Translations under genes and position numbers: made by a program
The notes under the pieces: generated by a model
What the model was told of the DNA's origin: nothing
The model's input: only the letters and a program-made list of their open reading frames with translations
The model's database searches: none
Shown: positions 10,701 to 21,071 of the stretch, in pieces
Position numbering within the stretch: position 1 is the stretch's first letter
How the letters are laid out: each line of letters opens with the position of its first letter
Assembly: GCA_002261195.1 (NCBI GenBank)
Contig: MVBO01000026.1
Location: forward strand, 29,843-93,842
Reading direction: 5' to 3'
From: Bifiguratus adelaidae
Taxonomy: Eukaryota; Mucoromycota; Endogonomycetes; Endogonales
DNA: 64,000 bases

Positions 10701-12326
10701 TTTTGACAGTCCTTGTTCCGGACTTTGCGTACTCGATACATCTACCTATCAATGGCTCGCCACCAACGGCCCTAACTTAACCGGTGAAGTGTACGACGTT
10801 GATTTTATCTCGAACACAATGGTGGTCGTGGGTAACGTCAGCGTCAACGGGCAAAGAGGCTTTGCTGCCACCTACGATTTCCGTAGGTCTGGATGGACGG
10901 TTATGAATGGATTACCAGGTCCCAGTAGCGTTGTTGCATGCAATCCGTTGGAGGCCAACATGTACTTTGCTGGAAGGCAAGTATTTCCTCTTTTGCGCAA
11001 TCAGAAAATGCTCAACGTGTCTTGCAGATATGCGAACGCCACGCCGTACATTGCGCGATGGGATCGCTTTAATGTGATGATGCTAGGTAAGAAAATGTCT
11101 CACCTAGGCTCTTTTGCCCGTATTCAATGATTTGCTAGCATCCAATCTCGACACCGGGAGCATCGTCTCCAAAATGATGTTGGTCCCCAGCGCAATGTCT
11201 AATAGCGGATCGGTCACCGGAACGCATACCCAGTTGCTACTCGCAGGGCAATTGAACCTTACAGGATACGGTATGGTGTCGGTAGCTGCATATGACGGCA
11301 ACGTGTGGACACCCTTGTTGCAAGTGTCTGCAGTCAATGGAAGCTTCGGCGTCGTCTATGACGTTGCAACGAAAGCCAATGGTCTTTCGCCGCTACGTAA
11401 GTATCAGGTACTCAGAAGAAAGGAAACCGATGTTAAGTTTGTTTGCAGAACATTTGCCTGTGCCTATCATAATTCTTATCGCTCTGGCATCTGCCATGGT
11501 CCTCACATTTATCATCGTTAGCCTTGCCCTTCTCATCCTCTACGGTCGCAACAAGTCAGCACAAATCAGAGCGGACAAATTGCAATATGAAACGTACTTT
11601 ACAATGTCCGTCAACGCACAAGGCGGGTTTGATGCCGACAAGGCGGAAAGCGATTTGCCGCTCACAGCTCTAGGAACACCGACAAGCTCGCCAGCCAGTG
11701 ATCGACCAAGTCTACGGCAATCACGACGAGTGTCGCCTCAGCCAAGGTCACCACTGGTGCAACAAGACATCGCGGCGCCGGCGACGTTTGATGATATGTT
11801 GGAAGATTTGAAAAAGGATGGAGAACGAATCCAAAAAGCGCGTGAATCGGTGATTCTACGACAATCGATGCGTTCATCCATTGCCAGTCCACCACCCGGT
11901 TTAACCTCTCTACGACAGGCGCAATTGCACCTGTCACCGAGAGCAGGTCGGACTTTTCCTTCGCGTGATTCGACCGAAAGTCACATAACCCCGCTTGAAT
12001 ACGATGCTTTACTCAAGCTGGCCATTCAAACCCATGGCGGGCAGGGACCGGCAAGTGAAGCTCAGCCGCTCCTCTTGTATTCGCGATATCATTTCCAGGC
12101 AAGGGAGCGAGGTGAATTGGGATTCAGGCCATCTGAAAAGGTGATTGTGGTGGATAATAGCGATGAGGTCTGGTGGATGGGATTGATGCAGAGAGGTGGG
12201 TCTATTATAGCATTGAGGAAGCGGTGAGGAACAGGAATTCATGTCGATATAGGGGATAAGGTACATCGTGGTGTGTTTCCTAGCCAGTATGTGTCTGTAT
12301 GGCCCGACTTACCCTCGTCACCGTGA
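7724..12326 (+). CDS. RAX2: RAX2-like bud-site selection / cortical polarity protein with C-terminal SH3 domain
   Basis: Large type I membrane protein of the cortical cell-polarity marker family. A signal peptide (MWIYPIIKC start at 7745, or the upstream in-frame Met at 7724) is followed by over 1,100 residues of extracellular beta-propeller-like repeats with motifs such as LYIGGAFNG, LYVGGDFPA and FAIGEIDD and many N-glycosylation sites. One transmembrane helix follows (LPVPIIILIALASAMVLTF near 11455-11540). The cytoplasmic tail ends in an SH3 domain: SRYHFQARERGELGF, WWMGLMQR, then across the last intron GDKVHRGVFPSQYV. Introns: 8768-8799, 9060-9105, 10977-11027 (GC-AG donor), one ending at about 11140, about 11396-11450, and about 12196-12251. 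The frame slips by one base near 8365-8373 without a usable intron. Predicted role: marking cell ends or tips and passing the signal through the SH3 domain; the latter is inference. Confidence 0.9.
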
Positions 12327-12548
12327 TTGTAAACAGGTCACTAGTTCGTCCTATCTAATGTGTACCGAGTGATCTAAAATACTACATCATTTACACCATG
12401 GTGTTTGGCATTGACGTATGGAAAAAAGAAAGAGCAAAGTGAGATTACGAGTGAAGTCGACTAAATTATCGCAGCGCAACCTGACTTCGATCGTTGCGTG
12501 TACTCAACATATATTAGCTACTTTAACAAACAACATTGACCAGGCACT
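12327..12548. other. short intergenic region between convergent RAX2 and hexosaminidase genes
   Basis: The 222 bases hold the two 3' ends only. AT-rich stretches fit polyadenylation signals for both genes; no gene is visible. Confidence 0.5.
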
Positions 12549-14402
12549 CTATGTGAAAGAAGGGGTAAACGAGGTGCCGTTAGGGTAGGTGCGGTAAAGA
12601 TCGCAAGCATGAGGATTCTTGGCACAGTACTTGGGTTGCAAAGGAGCAGCATTGAGACCACGACCGACAAGACGTTCACGGAATTCGAGAATACGTTGAG
12701 TCAAGAAGTTGTAATCCTTCTTGCCAGAGGCGTCGCGGTTGCCGGACCACATGGATTCAGCAAAGGCAGCAGCACGGGGCCAGAGCTTGTTATCGACGAC
12801 GGTAGAATCGGATTGTTCAGACCACAAGGCGACTTCACCACCCAAGACGTGCTTCTTCTCGGCCGCAGTGAGGTTGTAGGTGATGTCGTATTGGTGAATA
12901 CGTTGCCACGACTTGTAAGGAGCACACCAGGAACCACCGGTTCCACCATAATTGTAACCACCAGCGTTAGGAGTACCCCAGACGCTGATAGCCACACCGC
13001 CAATGACAGCACCATTATTGTAGTCTTGGTCAGTACGAGGATCGTTACCAACCCAACCGCCATAACCACAGTCAAGGTAGTAAAAGTCGGCAGAGGACAC
13101 AACGACATCGTAGCCCATGGAGGTCAACTTCTTGGTGTTAAGAGGACCATTGTTCCAGGTTTGCATGATGGCAGTTTTGGGAGGCAAGTACTTGGCATCG
13201 ACGGCAGGAGAACCGAGGATGACATCTTCCCAGTAGATGACTCTGTTCTTCTTGGAACTCAAGATGGGGTGAGCCTTTTCAACAAAGGTGTTGTAAAGGT
13301 CAACGTAGGTACGCTTGGGATCATCCTTGAACCACTTGGCAGCACTGCTGGAGTAGTTGTAGCAGTAGGTGTTGGGCTCATCCCAACCACCGTGCCACAA
13401 CTTCTCGGGGAAGACATCAGCCAATTCATCGTAGACGTTCTTGATAGCGGTGTAGGTACCAGGATAGGTGATATCCAACTGACCAGGGTTAGGCTCAACA
13501 GCCGTGTGCCAGGTCCAGTCATCATTGTCCCACCAAGAAGTGCCACAGGCAACAATCTTGGGATCAATCTGTCTCCAGCCAGAGTTGGCGTGGGCAGGCA
13601 TATCGATCTCGGGAATGACACGGACACCACGAGACCAAGCATAGTTGATGATATTCTTCACATCAGCGCGAGAGTAGCTCTCCTTGGCAGAGTAAGCATC
13701 CTTGGTCATCTGGGGATACTTGTTGATATGGATAGGCCAGGATTGGGTGTCAACAATGTGCCAGTGGAGGACATTGAGCTTGGCCAAAGCCATGGCGTCA
13801 ATTTGGCGAAGGAGAGACTTGACATCGTAAAAGTTACGTCCAGTATCAATGATAACACCACGGTGAGGGTACATGGGAGCATCCTTGATGGCGACAGAGT
13901 CTTCAATGATGAGACCATTGCCCTTGGGGTTAGCAATGACGATTTGCTCAAAGGTGGAGAGACCATGAAGAGCACCCCAAATGTTGTCAGCCGTCAATGT
14001 AGCAGCTCCAGCTTGAACAGAGAGGGAGTAAGACTCATCAACGCCGTGTTGCAAGTCAACATGAGTGTTGTTGACCTTGACCTCAAGCTTGGAGATTTCG
14101 CGCAAGGAACGCTTGGTGGTGAAGGGACCATCAACGCCAGGGAAAGCAGGATAAGCGACAGGCTGCTTCTCGGGTGCTTGAGGAACATACCGCTCTTGGA
14201 AGATGGTCTTCTTGGTGCGAGACATGGCGGCGCACAACACGTTATCGCGAGTGCTTGACACGATTTCGAACGAGTTGCTCAAGGCGATAGGGCCATCATT
14301 TTGCCAGGTCATTTCCCTGGGCTTGGGAAGAGGGTTGACCAAGACAGCTTCGCTGACGGCAGCGAAAGCCGCAATGGCAGCGGCGATAGAAAAGAACTTC
14401 AT
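12549..14402 (-). CDS. secreted beta-N-acetylhexosaminidase, glycoside hydrolase family 20
   Basis: Cuts terminal N-acetylglucosamine from chitin oligomers and glycans, outside the cell or in the wall. Starting at 14402 there is a clean signal peptide (MKFFSIAAAIAAFAAVSEA), then a GH20 N-terminal domain and the TIM barrel. Visible hallmarks: GVIIDTGRNFYDVKSLL, LNVLHWHIVDTQSWP, IPEIDMPAHANSGW, and the catalytic Asp-Glu pair in LWHGGWDEPNTYC. The usual motif reads H-x-G-G-D-E; here a Trp sits directly before the Asp. About 617 residues, a normal length. Intronless. Strong codon bias makes the opposite strand open for 549 codons, a shadow. A frame extension upstream to 14486 would put residues before the signal peptide and runs through a GA repeat, so 14402 is preferred. 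Probably highly expressed. Confidence 0.96.
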   Translation of the reverse strand: MKFFSIAAAIAAFAAVSEAVLVNPLPKPREMTWQNDGPIALSNSFEIVSSTRDNVLCAAMSRTKKTIFQERYVPQAPEKQPVAYPAFPGVDGPFTTKRSLREISKLEVKVNNTHVDLQHGVDESYSLSVQAGAATLTADNIWGALHGLSTFEQIVIANPKGNGLIIEDSVAIKDAPMYPHRGVIIDTGRNFYDVKSLLRQIDAMALAKLNVLHWHIVDTQSWPIHINKYPQMTKDAYSAKESYSRADVKNIINYAWSRGVRVIPEIDMPAHANSGWRQIDPKIVACGTSWWDNDDWTWHTAVEPNPGQLDITYPGTYTAIKNVYDELADVFPEKLWHGGWDEPNTYCYNYSSSAAKWFKDDPKRTYVDLYNTFVEKAHPILSSKKNRVIYWEDVILGSPAVDAKYLPPKTAIMQTWNNGPLNTKKLTSMGYDVVVSSADFYYLDCGYGGWVGNDPRTDQDYNNGAVIGGVAISVWGTPNAGGYNYGGTGGSWCAPYKSWQRIHQYDITYNLTAAEKKHVLGGEVALWSEQSDSTVVDNKLWPRAAAFAESMWSGNRDASGKKDYNFLTQRILEFRERLVGRGLNAAPLQPKYCAKNPHACDLYRTYPNGTSFTPSFT

Positions 14403-14435
14403 GAGTTCGTAGTCAAAAGAATGTGGTGGGCTGGC

Positions 14436-14467
14436 AGAGAGAGAGAAAGAGAGAGAGACAGAGAGAG
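14436..14467. repeat. GA/CT-rich simple repeat upstream of the hexosaminidase gene
   Basis: About 32 bases of almost pure GA with single-base interruptions on the plus strand, so a CT tract just upstream of the hexosaminidase ATG on its coding strand. Pyrimidine tracts in this position are common in strongly expressed fungal genes, so it may be part of the 5' leader or promoter. Confidence 0.75.
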
Positions 14468-14590
14468 GTGCGAAATGAGCGCGCAAGAGGACAAGAAATC
14501 CCAGAATATTTGAGGTTGTACAAAGGAAAGCATTTCGCGTTACATTGTTGGTTGCATTTGCCTAATATGGTAAATGGCTACACTTGTAGA

Positions 14591-15971
14591 TTATCGCGGT
14601 GGCTCTTGCCTCATCCGTTTGACATGGGATCGCCTGCCCGCCTGGGCAATGAGGTCGTTAAATGCATCGGCATTGGCTTTGGCGTATTGCACTCGCTCAT
14701 GCTCACTTTCTACATCACGGCCTTTGGATGGATCAACGATCGCCTGGGTGACAGCAGGGAGCAATGATCCATTCATGTCGGTTGTGTTGCCTAAATAGAT
14801 GGATTCCCAATCTCGTAGCCGCTGTTTCAATATGTGGTGGGACACCGGATGGCTGGAGTCAAGGTTGGCATTGTACAAGGTGACGTATTCTTGGTGGCGA
14901 CGTTGGAGTAATGGCTTATCGCCGTGGTCCGGGAGGCCAAGTTCCTGAGATAGATGGAATGACCAATTAGAAACTAAGAGTGTGTGTGTGTGTGTGTATC
15001 ACCCTACTTACGCGTAGGATGCGCCGCAAATCTTTGGCGGCGTACATGCTATACACGATTTTCGTCGGCTTCTTCCCGAGATTTACGCCATGCGGGGTAT
15101 TTGGAGTTTTGGGTGGAGTTGAGGGTGATGAAGGATGAGCAGATGCAGGTGACGGAAGTGCTATTGGAGACGGGAATGTTGGACTGAAGGGCGCCTGTGT
15201 CGTGGCTATCGTATTGTTCGGTTTTACTCCCCAAAACGGTAATGATCCTGATGTTGATGTCGATGCGGCATTGGTGGCGGTGGATGATGGCGAGCTTTCT
15301 TCGTTTGGCAGAACACCGGAGAGACAGGCGTCTAAATGCCGATTGATGTCCTTGAGCGGTACTTGCCGAGAGCATGATGGACATGGTACAATGGAAGGAT
15401 CTGTAGTGGTTTCAGATGGTGGAGCATGAACGGTGGATGATGTATCTGGACTGCTGGATTGACTAGCTTGACTCCGGGAAGCAGATCGAGTCCCCATCCG
15501 GACTGCCAATGACGCCGAACCCGAGTGCCGCCGCTTGAGGTCGCTTGAACCCTTGACTGCCGTCGTGGATACATCTTCTGCGTCCACATCGGTCAAAGAC
15601 TTTTCATTCTCCATGGTTGCGTTAGCCTCGCCGCTGCCGTTCGTCGTACTGGACTGCGCAGCAGCACCCGTTTTGAGATCTTGCCATTCTTGCAAAAGCG
15701 ATCGTCGACCGTGCTTCCATAGATCCACCAGCGTTTCTATGGCCAAGTTACTATGAAGCTGCCGTTCCTCGGCGGGTGTTCGACACGCCGGGCACTGTCC
15801 TTCTGCAATCAAAGCTCGCCGTATGCAAAGAGAACAAAAGGTGTGAGAACATTGCGAGGTAATGACCGGCGCATCGTAAAAGTCTTTGCATATCGGACAC
15901 CGTAGCGCATCGTCCACGTGTCGTAAAACAAGTGAGTCGAAGTCTGTAGGGTCGTCCACACCGTCAAACAT
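14591..15971 (-). CDS. RAD18: RAD18-like postreplication repair E3 ubiquitin ligase
   Basis: E3 ligase that with Rad6 ubiquitinates PCNA at stalled forks. From the Met at 15971 (MFDGVDDPTDFDS) the domains are in RAD18 order: RING finger CPICKDFYDAPVITSQCSHT with FCSLC and CPACR (residues about 25-65), a UBZ4-type zinc finger VPCPSCSRQVPLKDINRHLD followed by AC, and a SAP domain MYAAKDLRRILR continuing across the intron (14945-15011) into ELGLPDHGDKPLLQRRHQEY. The C-terminus carries a basic stretch ending RRSHVKRMRQEPPR. Two exons, about 437 residues, close to the yeast protein. An upstream in-frame extension to 16157 adds 62 residues with no family similarity and is rejected. All RING and UBZ zinc ligands are present. 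Confidence 0.95.
14981..14997. repeat. TG/CA dinucleotide microsatellite inside the RAD18 intron
   Basis: A run of TG (CA on the RAD18 coding strand) sits in the middle of the intron at 14945-15011. It is a likely length-polymorphic microsatellite without coding effect. Confidence 0.85.
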
Positions 15972-16315
15972 GCTGCGGAAAAGCGACGCGTCGACCCAAA
16001 TTATTCGAATAAAGGCTTTGAGAACGCGCGCGTCTCTCGAGAGAGCGATGGATGTGTAGATCGAACAGGATGAAAGGAGACAGAAGCATGCCAATGCACT
16101 CGTGTTCCGCTCATGCCATTGGGGCCATAGGTCACCATGCGACATCCACACCTTCACTGTAACCCACCCTCAACACGATCCCGCAAATACCGTTGTGTGA
16201 CATTACAGGCTTCTACATCTCTCACTGCTGGACAGTCTGCCGCTTGCACATACCTTGCCTCTCGTTATCTCCTTGTCAAGTGACGAGTCTATCAACGAGC
16301 CATTCTGTTCCTGGG
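15972..16315. other. divergent promoter region between RAD18 and a membrane protein gene
   Basis: Holds the RAD18 promoter and almost certainly the unrecognised 5' part of the plus-strand gene at 16316: an acceptor-like TTACAG occurs at 16202-16207, and a frame after it encodes a short Ala/Ser/Cys stretch. I could not place a signal-peptide exon with confidence. Confidence 0.4.
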
Positions 16316-17836
16316 ATGGCAAGCGCGTCGACGATCGCAACGACTTGCTCCACCTCGTTGCAACAGACTTGCTCGTCTGATGTAACGTTGATACAAGGGT
16401 GTCAGTCACTGACCGCCGCATGTACGCCGGTCGTATGTGTGCAGAGTCTTGTGGATAGCCTTGCTAGCTGTGCGCCCTGCAACTCTACCATCATTTATAC
16501 CCAAGTAAGTACAAGGTATGGTATCCAGGCCACTCTATTGATGCAGTGCCCATTCTAGCTAGCGGCGAATGTCGTCGCAGGATGCAAGGCGGTCGGTCAA
16601 ACGTTAACACTACCTGGATCTAGCAGTGCGGGAACCAGTACACGGCTAGATCCATCAAGTACAAATTCAGGTGCGGCATCTTCCGCCTTGATTGGTATAC
16701 CGTCTTCAACAAGCGCTGTCGTTTCATCATCATCATCAGCCACATCTACTTCAACTTCAGCACCGCCTAAAACATCTCATCTCAGTTCCGGAGGTATTGC
16801 AGGCATCGTCATCGGCCTGCTTGTGTTCCTCGGCCTTTTGATCGCGGCCGCACACTTTTGGCATCGCCGTCGTAGGCATTACAATGCAAGCTTTCTTGCA
16901 AACTCGACGGGGCTTGAATCAAAACCACCCATCATATCGAAGCACTTGTCCTGGACCGCAGCCCATCGACATCACTACGCCCAACTCGGACCAGCGAAAT
17001 TTTTACCTTCACTACCCGAAGAGGTTGTTTCCGGAGAAAAAAGGACACCACGACCATGGACAAGCACGGAAAGCACGGAGCCTTACAAGACGACCGGATC
17101 CTCACAAAACCTACCTGCCCCTGCACGATCACAATCTTCCTTACCACCTCAGAAGACTCCTGACGCATCTCGCAACAAGAGTCTTCCCAAACAGCCTTTC
17201 CCAAGCTTACCAAATTCACCCCTACTCACCAAACCCTATGTACCACGGGCTTCTATGTTTTTATCACCTCTTGTAAGCCAGAAAACACTTCCATCCAGCA
17301 ACCGTCCATTTGGACCTCTATCCCAAGTACCACCGCGAACTGAATCTATACCCAGCGGGCATTTGCCAACCGGCAAGTCTAGCACACATCATGCCTACGG
17401 CATTGATTCCAGCGACAATCCTGTATCATCGTCGCCACCACAGCCGGACGGCAATGCATTGCATCGTCGTGGATATTCGGACCCACAATTGACCTTGTCC
17501 ACACTCGATAGCGCCACTATTGCCAAAGCGTTCGGAACGGAGACTTCAGCCATTTCGAGAATTCACGATCAGCGACCCCTTTCAGCTCTCCTTTCCCCCT
17601 CTCTACACACGTGGAGGAAGCCCACGGAGGTGGAAGAGGACGAGAAGCCATCGCCAGTACCGCAACAGAGCTATGCAACGCAAAACCTGTCCTTGCCTCA
17701 ACCGCCTCGTAATTCTACCATGCCCATCTACAGCAACGGTGTGTGGCATTCGGGTGATGGTGTTGGATACGAATTGCAAGAAGTCCATCGATCCGAGACG
17801 CACCTATTAGATGAACCGATGGACATGTTAGATTGA
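16316..17836 (+). CDS. Ser/Thr-rich single-pass membrane protein with Cys-rich ectodomain
   Basis: Unrecognised protein with a clear layout: an extracellular Cys-rich segment (TCSTSLQQTCSSD, SCAPCNST), a Ser/Thr-rich stalk typical of O-mannosylated wall sensors, one transmembrane helix (GGIAGIVIGLLVFLGLLIAA), a basic stop-transfer HRRRRHY, then a cytoplasmic tail of about 310 residues rich in Pro and Ser. One intron lies at 16505-16558. The first ATG in the supported frame is at 16316, but no signal peptide follows it, so at least one 5' exon is missing from this call. The architecture resembles fungal wall-stress sensors (WSC/MID2 style) and SKG6-type proteins, but I cannot assign a family. 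Role as a surface sensor is inference. Confidence 0.65.
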
Positions 17837-17901
17837 GTTGATGGCTCAACGTAGCTTTATGTACATTTTGGAATTGGCCAACAATTCATTTACACACATT
17901 G

Positions 17902-20900
17902 TCATGAGACTTGCTTTCCTCGAAAGAAGCGCGATACACCAGCGAGGGCTTGACCAAAGGACGCACAATCCGTGACTTCTTGTCGAATCCAAGCTGGCAA
18001 TTTCTGCTTGATGCGCGCCTGGGTAAATCGGTGATCCAGCAGGATGATGGTAGCGTAATCGCCTCGATGTCGAATAGCGCGTCCAATGGATTGATTCACG
18101 GCACGCATACACAGATTTTCGTAGTATTCTTGGCTCGCCTTGGTATCGAGAGGAGCCGTGGATAGTGTTTGAGTTATGTTGGCATGGCTGCCGACGTATC
18201 GCATGCGTGCTGATAGTTCGGCCGATTGAAGGTTGGCGAAAGGCAGACCTACCATGATGACGCCTCTGTGATGGGAAGGCAAGCGAGATTTAGCAGGTAT
18301 TCATGGCGCGTTATTTCGTCTACCTTCCCAACTGATCGGAGAAATTGATGCCTTCCGACATTTTGCCTCCAACAACACACATCAAGATGGCACCCTTTGT
18401 CTCGTCCTGGTACGTGTGATGAGAGATACAATCACGCTGGCGGATTTTGGTGTCTTACCGGCTTCGTGTCAATGTGGAGAGCGAAATCACGTAGTGTCCC
18501 TTCTACTTCACTCGCATTCTTGGGCTCCAAATAGACCTGAATTCCATCCCTTCAGTCGAACGCTACACAGCGTGTTCGGTTTGCCCACCTTTTTGCGACG
18601 AGCAATACGAGCAGTGATGCCACTACTCTTCCACGCTTGAAATACTTCGTACATGTAATTGTAACTGGCGAAAAAGCACACGACTCCGTGTGGTATAACA
18701 TTGCAAAGATTGACAATCGTCTGGCCTAAATCTTGCACCTGGAAATGTCGTATAAGATGCGACGCTTGGCGTAGGACATCATACCCACCAAATCTTTTTG
18801 ACTACGTTTCTCATACGAGAATTCCATCAATTGCTTGGATGGCCCCTGCGATAGGCATAAAGCCATTAGATTCTCTTTTGGTATAATGTGTCCACAGGAC
18901 AAGTGAGATAATCGCGAGTCTGGTAATGTACCAAGGAGTTCGCTTCGAAAGGCGGATACCTAGAGGAATGAGCACGAGCTAAAGATTTTCAAGAGACCTA
19001 CAGGTTCCATGGTACCTCCAGCCAAAATGATACTTCGTGCTTCTTCGATGATGTCGGTGAAGGCTGTTCCAGGGTTCAGAAGGAGGTACTTGATAAAAAC
19101 CTGATGATGGTGGTAGTTGTCGTCCATTGCACTTTCGTGATCCTGAGATGATACGCCAGTGATGATACAGCCGTCGTTGTCTGCATGCGTAAGTGCAAGC
19201 AGGAAAGATTCGATCTGCGAAAAGGCGCTCATGGCTGATTGCGTCTTGTGAGAGGCAACGTCCGTCTCGTTGTCTCTATCGTTTGCTTGCTGTACATGAA
19301 AACTGAAACCGTTCAACTATAGATGTAAATCAATACAATCAGTTGTCTCGTCAAGGTTTTACCTTTCTTGCAATTTTGCTTTTTTGAAGATAATGTGCAA
19401 CTTTGAACATATTGAGATGGTCAATGCCCGCGCGGTGCAAAAGATCACTGACAGACATCATTCTTTCTTGCGCTCGGCCAGATTCATCTTTAGTGATGTC
19501 GACAATCCGTTTAAGACCTTTCAAGATCACGATTAGCTTCTTAATGTAACTGACATTCTCGCCTTTTAGACGACTGTAGTAGCGCTTGAGGTATTGTTCG
19601 AGTTGCGACTTGGCTTGTAATACACATCTTTCATTGACGATAGCTGAATGTATTGAGGAAATGGTATCCATGAGATTATGCGCCTCATCGATAATAACAA
19701 CGTTGTCACGCAAGGAAATCCCCAGTGACCTTCTTGATGACGCAGAGAGCAACATATTGTATGGCAAAGTCACAAGTTGTGCTGCCTTAATGGCTCTTCG
19801 GCTGCCATAGTAGGGACAAATCTCCAAATCGCGTCCCAAGTCGGCAATGTCCTCGATATCTCGCACAGACGTCTGCTATTTGGTTAGTAAGTCACGCACG
19901 CATCCGTCGTTCCGTTAACTTGCCATCATTTGATCACGAAAGGATGCCATCGTGCCCGGTACGCCAGAGTGCAAATATTGACATTTTGCCTTTGCGGTCT
20001 TCGACTGCTGCATATCCAGACACTTTTCATTCATTGCCGTCACATTGCCAAGTTTTTGAACGTCTTCATGAATGCAAAGGTTCTTGCGCGATCCCAGTGA
20101 CACTGTACGAAGACTCCTGCCCCATTCTGTTTTACGCACTTCGCGAATGAACTGAGAGAGTTGACTGTGTGTCCGGGAGGCGTAAAAGACCTTGATTTCA
20201 TCTGGCTCCTCTTCCTCCTCTTGTTTTTCAACCAAGTAAGCCGACTGTACCCGCTTAACTTCGTCTTCCGCTTCAAATTGCGCCAGCAGATCTTTGACTC
20301 CGGCTGTTAGGTTCGAATGATGATCGACCTTGGTCGTCGATCTACCTTCACCATCACTTTCGTATGGATCCACCAAAAATTCTTCATCATCCTCTGGATC
20401 AGACTTAGCACCATTAACAGCGACCTTGCGATATTTGACAGCAGAAAATCGTTTATTCTGCTTGATCGATTTCTTGACCTGGTTTTTGCGCGCAGTTTCA
20501 ATGCGATCGGCCCATACAAGTCGATAGTGATTCAACAACTTTTCCTTCGGGCTCAATTGAGCTTTTTGATCGAATGCCTTGAGCCAAGCGGGTTCTATGG
20601 AGAGTGACAGCATTTACTGTTTAGCCTATACGTGCACGTTGGGCTATAAACTCACCATTGTCTCTTCCGTCGTTATCCGTTCTGTTCTCCCAGGATGAAA
20701 GGTCGGCTCGGTGATAATTGTCGTCCAACCACTTCAGAGCTCCGCATGTTATAGACAGTGATTTGCCCTAACAAGTGCGTTGTAAGTGTACTATTGCATC
20801 CTAGTCACCTGGGTCGATTGTACTCACGGTCCCCGTAGGACTTTCGAAAACACCGACTTTACGGTGTTCGGCGACAATATAGAGCTCTTGCATGAAGTGC

Positions 20901-20995
20901 AGCTGAATGTCGTATGGCGGAAAAGGGAACTGCCATGCGTCGTCATTGTGAGGAGGGGACAAGTAAGATTCAGAATTCTGCTTCGAAACGGTCAT
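17902..20995 (-). CDS. CHL1: CHL1/DDX11 iron-sulphur DNA helicase (sister chromatid cohesion)
   Basis: Superfamily 2 (XPD-like) 5'-3' DNA helicase needed for cohesion and fork passage. From the Met at 20995 ([12 protein letters not shown]) the frame shows the Q-like [13 protein letters not shown], Walker A VFESPTGT joined to GKSL over an intron, [13 protein letters not shown], the iron-sulphur cysteines in [22 protein letters not shown] and ICPYYGSR, the DEAH box [35 protein letters not shown], and motif [18 protein letters not shown]. All four Fe-S cysteines and both ATPase motifs are present. About 860 residues over some eight exons. MED27 ends only 76 bases upstream on the same strand, so the promoter must be very short or overlap MED27. 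Identity is secure; internal joins are approximate. Confidence 0.94.
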
Positions 20996-21071
20996 CCACA
21001 ACTCAAGCGCGAAACGCGCTTCATTGACTGAAAATGGGAATTTGGCAGCGCAGGCAGGTTTATACAGGCAA

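Noticed and set aside
12609-14258. 549-codon open frame on the plus strand across the hexosaminidase gene
   Set aside because: It is exactly antisense to a well-supported GH20 gene with strong codon bias; the predicted protein is rich in Gly, Val and Ile with no domain. A codon-bias shadow.
15972-16157. 62-residue N-terminal extension of RAD18
   Set aside because: The extension has no similarity to RAD18, which normally starts shortly before the RING, and the Met at 15971 fits the family.
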